Assembly: GCA_030248215.1 (NCBI GenBank)
Contig: JASANG010003145.1
Coordinates: forward strand, 62,001 to 126,000
Length of the DNA: 64,000 nucleotides
Source of the DNA: Enoplolaimus lenunculus
Taxonomy: Eukaryota; Nematoda; Enoplea; Enoplida; Thoracostomopsidae
Direction: 5' to 3'
In this document: positions 1-10,776 of the stretch, in pieces
How positions within the stretch are numbered: position 1 is the stretch's first letter
Layout of the letters: every line of letters starts with the position of its first letter
Notes under the pieces: generated by a model
Seen by the model: the letters and a program-made list of their open reading frames with translations, nothing else
What the model was told of the DNA's origin: nothing
The model's database searches: none
Program-made: the position numbers and the translations under genes

Positions 1-165
1 AGCATACCCCTAAGCCTAAGCCTAAGTTCAAGTCTAAGCCTTAGTATAAGAACGAGTATATTGATAAGCCTAAGCCTAAGCCGAGCAAAAAATTAGTCTG
101 AAGCTTAAGCTTTGCTCTATTCTAGTCCCACGGAAAGCGTTCCGCCACTGATCTTTATATGGGCC
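1..165 (+). mobile_element. Telomere-repeat TIR element, cut by window edge
   Basis: This is a copy of the recurrent family that contains GCCTAA repeats (the TTAGGC telomere unit on the other strand). The order is telomere-like block, AAAAAATTAGTCT box, GCTCTATTCTAGTCCCAC box, then an end resembling the inverted terminus (ATCTTTATATGGGCC). The left terminus lies outside the window, so no target duplication can be checked. Full-length relatives lie at 24934-25124 and 55550-55758. Confidence 0.75.
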
Positions 166-2058
166 AAAATTTTTATAGGTAGTTTTTCACTCGATAAGCA
201 TTCTTGGAGCCTATTAACCTCACGGATATTATTTGGTTTTATTGTTAAAAATTTCCCTTTTCAAATATATACCGTTTTGTTACAATTGACAAGGTTTTCA
301 AGCAACCACCACATTCTTTTGACAGATTGCATTATATTTATCCTTTGCATGCATCGGTTTATAACGATTAAATTTATAGCGCTGAACTGCAATTTCAATA
401 ATTTCTTTAAAATATTTTTCAGTTCAGCATAGTTTGGTATTAATTATACTAAATTTTAGAACAATAGATTATTTAAAACCAGAACCTTAGTGAGACAACA
501 ATTTCAACCCGTTTCGATATATTTTGGGATTATTTGATTTTTATTATCAAAATGAAGCATCAAATTTCCGATCCATGTCAAGAATGGGAGAGCAATGGAA
601 CTTACAGACTGGGAAGATTAGGCTTTTTCTCAGGATTAGGTTTATGGCCAGGCTTAGGTTCAGAATTAGATTTCGACTTACACTTCTGTAGACAGACCTC
701 TATGACTTAACATGGGCCAAATTTACCCTTTTTATTTTGGATCCAACAAAATAATTTGCCAAATGTGTGCTTCTGTATCTGTTTCTACACAAATATATCA
801 ACAGCGGGTAGAAGCGCAACCAGGAATTTCTGAAGGGCGTTGTGGTGCCAATGGCCTGTCCAAATGTTTAACGTGAAAGAAGCAATATAGAATGAACGGA
901 AATAAAAGTGAAACTCGAACAGCGCTGCAAGCGAATGTTTTCAGGTGTACCAACGCCAGACGCTAAATAAACTGTAACAAATTTTCACAACTATTTTGAA
1001 TATAAGCCTTAACCGGAGGAAGCCTTCGGCCCCCCCTGGTTGCGCCGATGATATCGGGTTTATTTATGCAAGTCTGCAATTTTATGCGTTATATATTTTC
1101 GGTTGCTACTTATCCACTATCCCCTGTCATATATTGGTATATTTTTGTTTTACTACGCGCATTGTGATTTTTTACATCAATGTTTCGTTTTTTAGGCTTA
1201 TCATCAACGAATCGACTCGAACCCATCGCATCAGTTTCCTTGTTCACCAAAACAAACGGTTGTGTCTTCTGCGGAAGCGGTACGTTCATACTTTTGACGT
1301 TTTTTTTCTTTATTTTTCATCATATCTCAAGTTTATTGGCCTCTATTCTGGCACTTAAGGTTGGAATTGTAAATTCTAAATCAAACTTAGTGTGGCTAAA
1401 TTTCATTAATTTTCAGTTGCAATTTTATTACCTATGAACGTAGGAGTGTACGATATTCAGTGATCTATGTTGTTGCCTAATAAACTGTGTCACTGTTTGT
1501 GTTGCATTGTACGGGCACTACGTTGCTAATTTATGCGACAAAAATGGACCTTCGATTCATAATCTATTAAACGGTTGGGTATGACAGAAGCAAGTTCTCG
1601 TAGTGTTATATAGGATTAAGTGTTAAAAATAGCAAGTGTCACTGTTTCTCATTTGATGAACTCTACGGGTTGTCGGTCTAGGTAGAAACTGGGACATCAG
1701 ACCTTCCTACTAAGCAGCTGGAAAAGCGGGCTTTCGGAGCGGGGATGGAACTCTCAGCCTACGAATTCTTAAGCAAGCGCCCTACCACTACGCCACGTAG
1801 CCCGCCTCTCCAACTGCATTTTCCGTCGACTATGTGTCGACCGTATGCGGCCAGCTAGCATACATACAGTGTACTGCACTATCTTGCATGTGCCATAACG
1901 GACAACCATGTCTCACATGTGTACACGGGTAAGCAAAACGTAGAAACTGTCAATTTTACCACATGCGTAAACAAATCCTCATTGTATGTTAGCACAATAA
2001 TTCACGTCATCGTTGAAACGTTTATTCAGCACAAACGACAAAATGTTTACAATTTTAG
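166..2058. other. Non-coding stretch upstream of the LIM gene exon
   Basis: I see no convincing exon here. Open frames such as 996-1358 have no recognisable protein character and overlap each other. The stretch holds a decayed reverse copy of the telomere-repeat element (about 600-718, ending ACATGGGCC) and a tRNA-like repeat (about 1680-1807). The last bases, up to 2058, read AATTTTAG, a good splice acceptor, so most of the 3' part is probably an intron of the LIM gene whose earlier exons lie further upstream. Confidence 0.5.
1680..1807 (-). repeat. tRNA-derived SINE-like copy
   Basis: On the minus strand 1805-1726 has a perfect 7-bp acceptor-like stem (GCGGGCT with AGCCCGC), a box A-like TGGCGTAGTGG and a box B-like GAGTTCCATCC. 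The T-arm spacing is about 6 nt too long for a functional tRNA, so this is tRNA-derived rather than a working gene. It is followed by AGGTCTGATGTCCC, a tail shared with copies at 18172-18330 and 54231-54330. That shared non-tRNA tail is what makes it a SINE family. Confidence 0.55.
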
Positions 2059-4692
2059 GATTTGCAGAAGACTCACGAAAAGCTTTTGATCGCCCGCGAT
2101 GAGTTGTTAGTCGCAACAACTCAATCGCATGGCACCAAACCGCCGCCACAACACACAAACATTAACATAACACACAAAACAAAGTATAATATCGACAAAA
2201 ATACTAGTATTACGGATAGTTCTGTTAATATATTATCGGAAAATAAACCAGACTCCAAATCTAACCAGCTGGCTCCGGTAAAACAACCAGCAAGCAAACA
2301 ACCTTCATCGAGTGACGAAATTTGTTTTTCAAAAATGCCGTTACCGTGGGAACGATGTTCATCTGAGAGAAAAATTGAAAACAGCCAAAATTTAAATTCA
2401 AACTCTTCAACTGCACAGGCACTCGACAAAAAACTTGCTGACAAATTTGAATTGAAAACTTCTGATACAACACAGTTCAAATCTACGCCACATGCAGAGC
2501 AATCGATTACTCAAACGTCCACAATTGAGTCAAAAACTACGGTGACAAAGACGCAAACTGGCACAAGAAGCGATGATCAACAATTGAAATATTTAAAATT
2601 TGAATCCGAACATAACCAAGATCGAACGAAAGTTAAACAAGAAACCACTGGTGGAATGTCTCAAAGTAGGGCAGAATCAACGCGCGGTTCCAAAGAGATA
2701 AGTCCGGATTCTTCATCTACTCTGGCTACCAAAGCAGACAAGGCAAAAGAAACCAGACAAACAAGCGAATCTGAATTTGCAGACAAGCAGCATTGGTTGG
2801 TCGAGGAAGCGTCAGGTTACGATTCACTTACACGACAAATGAAGGCCGAACGAGAAAAACAACAGCCGTCAAGCGGAACTCAAGAGACTGAACCGACTAG
2901 CAAAGGAGCGAAGAATGCAATGTCATCAAAGGTCGATACGACCTCGAGCGGAATTCAAAAATCGTTGCCAGAAAATGAAAGAAATCACGAACGTCAAAGA
3001 CAAAAATCATCTCAATTAGAAAAGGAAAAACAACGCAAAACGCCAAATGATGACGAAACGGTTGCTGTCAGCGGTAGGCAGCTTTGTTCGCATTGCGATA
3101 AAGAATTGGGTAAGCTAAAAAATTACAAGTTGCGGTGAAGCCGGAAAACTATTTGAAGTCATTTGTGTATTATTATCATTATTCTGAAAGCGTCGCCTTG
3201 ATAAAATTAATTTTTGGATGTAATATCGATATTCGATAACACAAATTGTTTACCTTTGGCCAAACGCAAGAAAGGTTATGAGGCTGCCAAAACTCATGAA
3301 CCATTTGTCTAATGCCACGAAAATTAGACACCGTTCCGTACAAGTTTGGCCGCAGCGTTGAATGGTATATAAACTACGTAACTTTTGGACAATAAATTTC
3401 TCGTTCACAAGGGAAGAACGAGAGACCGAAAAAATCGAATATTTCGAAATCGAATATTTTGAAAATTCATATTTCAACGTGCAAACATTTGATAATGTCA
3501 TGGGAACTGAAACCTACAAAAAATTTAAACATCGGACCATTTTGGCCAAAAGCTATGGATCGCGGCTACTTCAGTGTAAAAACATATTTTTCTACGAGAC
3601 ACAACTGTTTATAAAGTTGCTAACCCCAGACTATAGTCTCTGCCACCCATTCTTGGCGAGTTCCCCTTATGGTTGATCGAAATTGGCTACTACGGTCTAT
3701 GCCATCCATCCTTGAGAGTACCTCTTTTGTGGTTAATCGAAATTGGCCACAACGTTTAGTTATGTTACACCGCTCATCCATCATCTGGAAGCGAATACCC
3801 ATCTCACTTTCAACCGCCTGCGCTCCCCTCAAGACCCGTTGATCTAAGTTTCAAAACCACCAAAATTAATTCCTACGGGATATTACACCCAGGCGTCACA
3901 AACTCGGATCCCCTAGGTAAGCAACCCGCTACGGCTCCAAAAATCATATACCGGTGATTAATGACTCGTCACGCTATAATTCAGCATCTCCCAAGTCTTC
4001 TAAAAACATTTGAAGCTTTATGGATTCACGGATGCAGTGGTCTCTCTACACTCTTCCTGTTGCCTGCGCTCGCCAAACTATGACAATCACCATTTGACTT
4101 AAAAGACACAAAAATAACTAAAAATTGCATAATTTGGAAAGATAAATTTTATTATAAGCAACCAAGCGGAAATCGAATTCATCAAATATTTCAGGTCGTG
4201 GTGCTGCTATGATAATTGAATCATTGTCGCTTTATTATCATTTGCGATGTTTCAACTGTTACGTGTGTGGCGTTCAAATGGGAACCGGAGCGCAAGGAAC
4301 AGATGTTCGTGTCCGAAGCGGCAGATTGCATTGTCAGAAATGCTACAGCAACGAGGAAGGTATACCATAATATGTCGGTATATTGCTATATTTGCTCGTT
4401 TGCCTGCGTTTGCCCAAAAAGTTCGAATTTTAAACCATTTTGAGTATTTGAGCTTCTGCCGGCTTTAATTGTTTTTACGTCAACAATTATAATGTTTTTT
4501 CAAGCTTATATTTATAATAAACTACTGCCCTGAAATGTTAAAATATGCAGCAGAATCTGTCGTGTTCGATTGTGTAAATCCGCATTTACCCAGGACTTTA
4601 ATCTCCGCAAAATTATGTATGCAAATGCATTTTTTTTGTTATATTCGTTACAATTATTCGTTTCAGCTGGATTACAATACAGCGAAGTGTAA
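2059..4692 (+). CDS. LMO7/LIMCH1-like LIM-domain protein, 3' part
   Basis: Three exons are proposed: 2059-3109, 4195-4359 and 4667-4692 (stop TAA). The first is 350 codons of polar, Lys/Gln/Ser-rich sequence with no domain I recognise, opening DLQKTHEKLLIARDELL after an AATTTTAG acceptor. It ends in LCSHCDKELG, where GTAAGC splits the LIM domain; the next exon continues GRGAAMIIESLSLYYHLRC. All eight LIM zinc ligands are present (C-x2-C-x19-H-x2-C, C-x2-C-x21-C-x2-C). GAAMIIESL is characteristic of the C-terminal LIM domain of LMO7/LIMCH1 proteins, which are actin/junction-associated scaffolds. The last exon adds only about eight residues, as in vertebrate homologues, where the LIM domain is nearly terminal. 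That exon is the least certain; an alternative acceptor lies at 5110. Upstream exons, including any CH domain, are outside the window. Confidence 0.8.
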
Positions 4693-5598
4693 AGCGTTCA
4701 TCGAAGTCTGAATTAATACACTTCTGCTTCTGCTGTGGTTTCTTGAGTATGGACTTTGGCTCAGGATTGTTAAATTGCAATTGCGAGAGCAGAAGGCACC
4801 AAGGAATCAAGTTATGTACAATCTACACCATCACAGCTCGACTGCGTTAAAATTTGTATGCTTGCAAACCAGACCAAATTACCTCAATTTCACATGCTGC
4901 AATGCGCGTCTGCTTGAAGCTGTCACCGCCGAAGTAAAATAGTCAAGAATGAGTTTGTTTGATAACTGAAAGAGTGTGGTCGCTTGCTGTCAATACGTTT
5001 CGGGTGACACTATACTTGTCGTGATGCAGTGTTGGGCGCAGAGGCTACTTCTCTTGATTTTCCATAGCTTATAGTTGTATTCAGATTTAATGCAAAAAAC
5101 TTTTATTTCAGCTGCTCGCTCGTATACCCCTACTTTCCTCGTGGGTGACTCCATCGCTGTCGTTAGATCTATTGCTGCGCCACCGCTGAGCAGTAAAATA
5201 CTTGCTACCGGTGCAGTTATTCTCAACTGCGTGTAGCACTGATCATAAGGAGATGATAGATCTTGCGACGTTCGATCCAGTGAATGGCGAGGTTCGCTAT
5301 TCAGTATATTTTTAGGCGTCAATTGTTCTGCGTTGCAGGAGTTCTTGGGCAACGTATCGCTAACTTTTTGATAGGTTCTACACGCATTTGAAAATACGGG
5401 CTCACAGATTGAAAAAATATTTGTGTCACACTGTACATCGCCAGTCGGCACAACACAAGTATACTGCAACCTTGGTTATAACTTCTAGCCATGTCTTCTG
5501 TAATTCACCGGCTATGTTAGCGCGTCCAAGCTCGCTACAAGTTTCCTGTATCGCGTTGGTTCATGATTTAGTTTTGGCGTGGAAGCAAACGTAGACAT
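4613..5598 (-). CDS. Hypothetical three-exon gene, antisense to LIM gene 3' end
   Basis: Exons would be 5598-5539 (ATG, 20 codons, then GTAGCG), 5463-5128 (112 codons, acceptor GGTTGCAG, donor GTATAC) and 4822-4613 (69 codons plus stop). All joins are phase 0. The middle exon is part of a 159-codon open frame and has a higher GC content than its surroundings; it contains Ser/Thr-rich sequence such as SLDRTSQDLSSPYDQ. The last exon includes NPEPKSILKKPQQKQK. I recognise no domain. Against it: the acceptors have weak pyrimidine tracts, and the 3' exon overlaps the proposed last exon of the LIM gene. It may be chance. Confidence 0.25.
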
Positions 5599-5710
5599 GA
5601 GACGTAAATTTATTTACAAGTTTACTTGTTGTGTTGAATTAGAATTAGAAATATCCGTAAATTTGATAAATTTTACGTATAGGTTCTAAGTTTTAAGTTA
5701 GCCATTTATG

Positions 5711-5905
5711 CAGGGTCGGAACAGCGACCCACCATACCACTCATTTGGGCAGCCCCACCCCTAAAGGGGCCCCTACCTTAACTGGTTGAAACAAATACCG
5801 CCGAAGCTTTCAAATGCATCTGACTTCTCGCTTGCTTCGCTCGCGAGTTTGGGGCCTCCACCCTGAATTTTGAGGCGAGTCCCTATCCTGTCTGCTCCGG
5901 CACTG
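5711..5905. mobile_element. Non-autonomous hAT-like element
   Basis: Inverted ends are CAGGGTCGGAACAG and, read inward from the other side, CAGTGCCGGAGCAG. Flanking 8-mers are CATTTATG and CATTCATA (6/8), as expected for the 8-bp duplication of hAT elements. It is 195 bp long, GC-rich inside and has no coding capacity. Confidence 0.55.
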
Positions 5906-6371
5906 CATTCATAGAGGAAGCTAAAGTTTGTGTTGCGGAAAATAAGCTAATGGGAGCAATAGTAATTTTATAGTTGTAAATACGTTCAAAAAGGTAAAAA
6001 AACTGTTATTAATATTGTAATGAGGAAGCTTGATCTGGTGCTCTTTTGCTGGTTTCATACTATTGTCATACGGCTAAACAGAGCTATAAGCTTGTACATA
6101 TAAAGAAAAGAAGCATAACCTTAATCTCTATTTTAATTTTATTCGTTAATATTCGCATAGACTGCTACCTTATGTATGTAATCTCTTTCAGGTGCGCATA
6201 TTCTGGTGTATATTTAATTAAATAAACTAAATACGCTGATCATAAAGGCCTACGTATACAACACAACTGAATCCGAGAGTGAAATCATGACGCACTGGTA
6301 TAGTCATCCGAACCGTGGCCAGGAATTTTTCTCGAATATGCAAATGTATTTTATTTGTGGCAGCCAAGATT

Positions 6372-8528
6372 TTAAAAAATTAACCCTCTCATAGCATTTC
6401 GACGCTCAGTAATACAAAGGTTAACTTTGCATTTTGTACATCCTATTCTCGACTTCGCTTTGGTGCAATAACTGCACCGACCTCTCTTCATCGTCCCAGG
6501 ATAATGTTTAAATCCATCAAAGCGGCTTTCAGACGATGGCTTTTGCTTAGCAGCATTTTTCTTTCGCAGCAACGTAGAAACCGAAGGGCTAGCGTCCCCA
6601 GAAGACGGCCGACCTCGTTTTGCCTTGCCAGAAACCTCTCCAAAACGCTTTGCTGGTTGACAGCGTGCCAAGCTATCCGCCACAGATAAGAAGAAACCCA
6701 GTAAATCTAATTGTTCCTTTTTTGGTAACTCGAGTGCTTGGCATTCGCGGCGATAGAGCAGCCATCCATTGCTCACCGAAGAGCCCAGTATCCAAAAGAA
6801 CACACGCATATACCTAAAATTTCAATGGAACAACCTGTTAAATTGCCGAATTTCTTTGTATCTGCAAAACTAAGATAGTAGGTTTGGACTCAATTAATGC
6901 GTCAAGTACAACTTGGTTGATGAGCTGTCGCATAAAAGCACTACTAGCAATCAATGAATAACAAATAACAACACTACTAGCAATCAATGAATTGTCGAAT
7001 AACAGCATTACAAGCAATAAAAATAAAGTGTATTTCTAATAAAACATGCTAAAACTTATGTTTTGAAAAGTATGCTGCATTTTGTTCTAGTTAAACCATT
7101 TGAAGTGAAAAACTGACCACTTCAGAGATCTGTGAGCCATTCGATACAATGCAGCGAGCATGTCCACCAAATCGACGCCTCCCATGTGCTTGTTATACTC
7201 ACTAATAATTGCCGGACGTGAAACCGAGACTCGTTGTTTGAGACGACGATCGTATCGTTTCACGCAATCCGAAGGTTCTACTCCAATATATGTTGAGCAC
7301 AAGGTGACAGTGCGATTGTCAAACCATCGCAGCAATGTTATGCCAAATTGATTATCTGTTTTACAGTCGTACGAGCCCCGACCACACTTCTTAAGCTGAC
7401 TCTCCGATTTAAGCGGACATCCGTTTAATCTGTTTGCTTGCAGCTTTCCTACGGAAAAAATACCTCGTTCCCGCAGTTTCACACCAACGATTAACCAATT
7501 GAAGTAGTTGTCGAAATAAACTTTAAAATTCAAATTCGCAGGCAGCGTATCGCAAAGCATCATAACCGTGTCTCCAGGTATTTTGCCAGTTGAAATGCTC
7601 GGGTCCGGAGCTTTGCCGTCGCAAAACCTAAAATCGTACAAAAGGCCAGAAACTCCACATCGCGCAAAAACTTCAAAGCCCCGCTTCTTGGTTTTTTTTG
7701 GCAAATAACTTTTCAAAGCGCATTTTCCTTTGAAAGGGATTAATTGTTCGTCAATTGAGTGCCGTTCTTCAGACGGTATTTCCAAACAATTCTCGCGAAA
7801 CGAGTCAAACACCGGTCTAACTTTGAACAATCGATCTCGGTTTGGATCGTTTGGTCTCGGAAGATTGTTGTTGTCATTAAAATGCAAAAACGTTTTAATT
7901 CCTCAAATCTGTTTCGAGACAAATGCGAAGAAATGCATGGAACCCTCGTTGAAGCTTCCCAGCACATTCGGAAACGCTTAGGTTGAATGACCATCATCCT
8001 CATAAACAATGCCAGCAGTAGAGAAATCTCTTCAGGAGTTGTTGAAATACTGCTTCTTTTGACGGTTGTACTGTAGATATTAGTTTGATGTGCAATCATG
8101 CTGATCATTTCATCCTTAAAAAATGTCTTAAAACAAGTAATTGGTAATTTTGAAGCATTTCGATCAGCAGGCAACTCAGGAATTGATCCTAACCAGTCAA
8201 TATTTCCAACTCCTGGATTTGTTTCCGATGACCATTTTGGTTTTAGAATTTCAGTTCTATGGCGTTTGCTTTCAGGTCTAACATTTTCATCTGTACTAAC
8301 GTCAGATTCTGTGTCTGATTCCGAGTCTTCTAATTTACGGTGTAACTGTCGCCGTTTTCCTAATCTTCGTGCATAATTAGTCAGATTATCTACATCGCAG
8401 TCTGACGAATAATCACTTTCTGGGCGATCTGCATCTAGACCAAACAGACCATTATCCTCTGGCTCACTATCTGATTCAATATCAGAGTCTATATCTGGCA
8501 GTACTGTACCGTTGTGAATTTTAGACAT
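6372..8528 (-). pseudogene. piggyBac transposase, one frameshift, with intron
   Basis: ATG at 8528 (MSKIHNGT...), followed by an acidic N-terminus and the DDE catalytic core. The catalytic aspartates are visible in SIDEQL, YFDNYF and GGVDLVD. Near 7885 the frame shifts by one base in a run of five T (LKRF then LHFNDNNN in another frame), consistent with loss of one T, so the gene is probably inactive. A 304-bp intron fits at 6814-7117: donor GTCAGT after SLK-W, acceptor TTTTAG before YMRVFFW, rejoining as SLKWYMRVFFW, a normal piggyBac sequence. The C-terminal cysteine-rich finger (CSYC, CTKC, LC) lacks its last Cys/His ligands. Its frame runs straight through the terminal repeat into flanking DNA and stops at 6372. 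Confidence 0.85.
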
Positions 8529-8923
8529 TTTACTACAACAGAAGTTAAAATTCTGCAAATTTCATAACAAATAATCACTATCAACGCAGTAACGAAAGAT
8601 GTTAAGTAGCAACGGAAAACATATTGTACAGATGGAAACTAGAACTGATTTTACATGCGTACGAGTTTTCGGGTCTGTGTATTTACTGAATTTGGTAACC
8701 TAAAGCAAATTTTTCGGGCCCGCCCTCATTTTTATCTTTTCTGTGTTTAACTCTCTCTATGTTGTTTAATGTTCACTAGCTATGTCGTTTTAGTGCAGAA
8801 TTGCATATTGCTCTGGAAAAAAGCTTTTAAACGATACCAAACGTTCTGGCATGAGTTATTTAAGGAATTATCATTAAACGGCTAACCAGCTGGGTCCAAC
8901 TGGACCCAATGGGCATGAGAGGG
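6384..8923 (-). mobile_element. piggyBac-type DNA transposon
   Basis: The element is 2540 bp, bounded by TTAA on both sides (6380-6383 and 8924-8927). Inverted ends are CCCTCTCATAGCATTT and CCCTCTCATGCCCATT. Just inside the right end lies the palindrome TGGGTCCAACTGGACCCA (8891-8908), a possible subterminal binding site. TTAA targets and CCC-type ends are diagnostic of piggyBac, and the transposase remnant confirms it. The left inverted end directly abuts the transposase C-terminus with no 3' UTR, suggesting an internal deletion there. Confidence 0.92.
6937..7017. repeat. Short tandem duplication in transposase intron
   Basis: ACTACTAGCAATCAATGAAT occurs twice, followed by a third diverged partial copy (TTACAAGCAAT). 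It lies wholly within the proposed piggyBac intron. Confidence 0.5.
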
Positions 8924-9105
8924 TTAATACCTAGTGGAGTAGAAGTTAATAAAACTACATATATAAAAATAAAAAGAAATATCGAATCACCAGGAATGCA
9001 TAGTGTTCAGAGAATATATAATTTAATAATACGCTATGTTGTATATAATAATATACTTACATATATTTTGCACACTAAAACGTAACGCAGTTTGAAAGAA
9101 ATATT

Positions 9106-9232
9106 GGCCCATATATAGAACACGGCCGGAACAGTAGTATAAACATACACCTAAGCCTAAGCCTCCTAAGCCTAAGCCTAAGCAAAAAATTAGTCTAACG
9201 CTTAACCTGACTCTATTATAGCCCCTCTGCGG
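9106..9232 (+). mobile_element. Telomere-repeat TIR element, 3' truncated
   Basis: Begins GGCCCATATATAGAACACGG, the terminal repeat of the family, then a short AGTATAAACAT box, an array of CCTAAG units and the AAAAAATTAGTCT box. The right inverted end is missing or decayed after CTATTATAGCCCC. Confidence 0.7.
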
Positions 9233-10614
9233 CAAAATTTTTAAAACCAAACACCAAACTACGTTTTGTAAAATTTTATATTTTTACAGGGTTGCCATAA
9301 ACGTATGCTCAACAGTTGACTGCGGAAACACCGTACCAACTGTTTGTCATGTTCGCATTAAATATTAATACTTCCCGCGCCCATGTCCTGTGAGCTGTAT
9401 ATAGAGTTTTTGCCTTTAGAGCGTTAGAACTATTAAATTCCCTTATAACAGTACATTAAAGCAAGGAACAGCGTCTCAATTGAATACTAAAAATAGGTAC
9501 TGGAAGCGAAAACAAATGCACGCAAAACACCGCTTATTCTACATAAACAATATAACTTGAACATTCGAATATATTGGCATGATTTTTCATTTTTTCACTC
9601 GAAGAACTTAAGGAAGCGATATTGAAAAACTGAAACAATTTTCTTTTGCAAATTTAAACTGAAGCTAAACACCGCTGTACTAAAACATAAAGAAAACAAA
9701 TATTCGGTTGCATCCTGCAGGAAACGTACATTTTTTAGCAGTCGTTTTGAAACATGTATTAAACTGAAAGACTCTGATACATGACATGAGCCGATATTTC
9801 TTTACATGGAAAGTATTCTGTTGCTGTAGCAGCCGAAACTTGGTTTGTTCAAGAATTCCAACTGTAATAGAAATAGATAGTGCTTGCGAGATGCTATGCG
9901 TTAACAATAGGTACTGTGTGCATAGGTTAAATAGGGTCCACGTCCTGCTCTGGTAGAAAATTGATATCCGGCTTCTATTTCTTGCAAAAAATTTTGGGTT
10001 TTATAGTTTCAATGACTAAAGTGTCGATGGCGTTGTACAAAACCTAAATTGAGAGATTTGAATCGGGGATGCAACAGTAGTACTGTAGGGACCCGAATAA
10101 GAGGGGGTAAGAGGGAGGGGCCATTTTGAGTACCCGTAACAATGGGTTGCGGAAGGCGGGTTGAAAATAAATAACAGTACGTAAACAAATAACAGGGGGT
10201 TCCCTCTGGAGAGGCAAAATATACATCAGTCCCCCCTCCCCTTTTATTCGAGCCAGTACAGTGGAAGCAAATTCATAGATCTAAGCCTAATCCTATGCCT
10301 TAGTGTAAGACTTTGCATTTGTCTAAAAATAAAATACGCCTATGCTTTTTTGGTGCATATAGTTAATATTATTGCGGAGTAGCTTGTGTTCCGTTTTAGT
10401 AGGAGCTTAAAATGCATAGCTAGTCGAAGAAATGAAATATGTAAAAAGCGTAGATTTCGGTTAAATGACATGTTTGCAAGTCCGAGTTTTTTTGGAAATC
10501 TGTCCACGCAATATACTACATATGTACACTAACAACAGTGTTTGACATAAAATAACGGGCTAATTTTTTGTTCCGTAAATTTTTGGTGTGTAACGTTTTG
10601 TCTAACTATAATAT

Positions 10615-10670
10615 AAAATATCTTTTGGTGTTGTGAAGTCAGAAAATATCTTTTGGTGTTGTGAAGTCAG
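10615..10670. repeat. Two 28-bp direct repeats
   Basis: AAAATATCTTTTGGTGTTGT and the following eight bases are repeated exactly with period 28. Confidence 0.8.
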
Positions 10671-10776
10671 GACTAGTCAAAAACGGGAATTTTCGACCGA
10701 TCAGAAGGCGGGTATGGTGTAATTACCGGTCGATTCTGGAACAGTTTTAATACAATTTTACACAATCATACGGCTC

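Larger units (their letters stand above)
8928..10776. other. Non-coding stretch between piggyBac and TRIM element
   Basis: No gene is evident. It contains a telomere-repeat element (9106-9232), a weak fragment of the same family near 10263-10310, and a 28-bp exact tandem duplication at 10615-10670. The remainder is AT-rich sequence with short open frames only. Confidence 0.5.

Noticed and set aside
1-165. Chromosome end, because of telomere repeats at the window edge
   Set aside because: The repeats are short, degenerate and embedded in a transposon that recurs throughout the window.
996-1437. Overlapping plus-strand frames before the LIM exon
   Set aside because: Two frames are open at once and neither resembles an LMO7/LIMCH1 region; taken as intron.
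1726-1805. Functional tRNA gene on the minus strand
   Set aside because: The acceptor stem pairs perfectly but the T arm is about 6 nt too long and box B is off consensus; a SINE head fits better.
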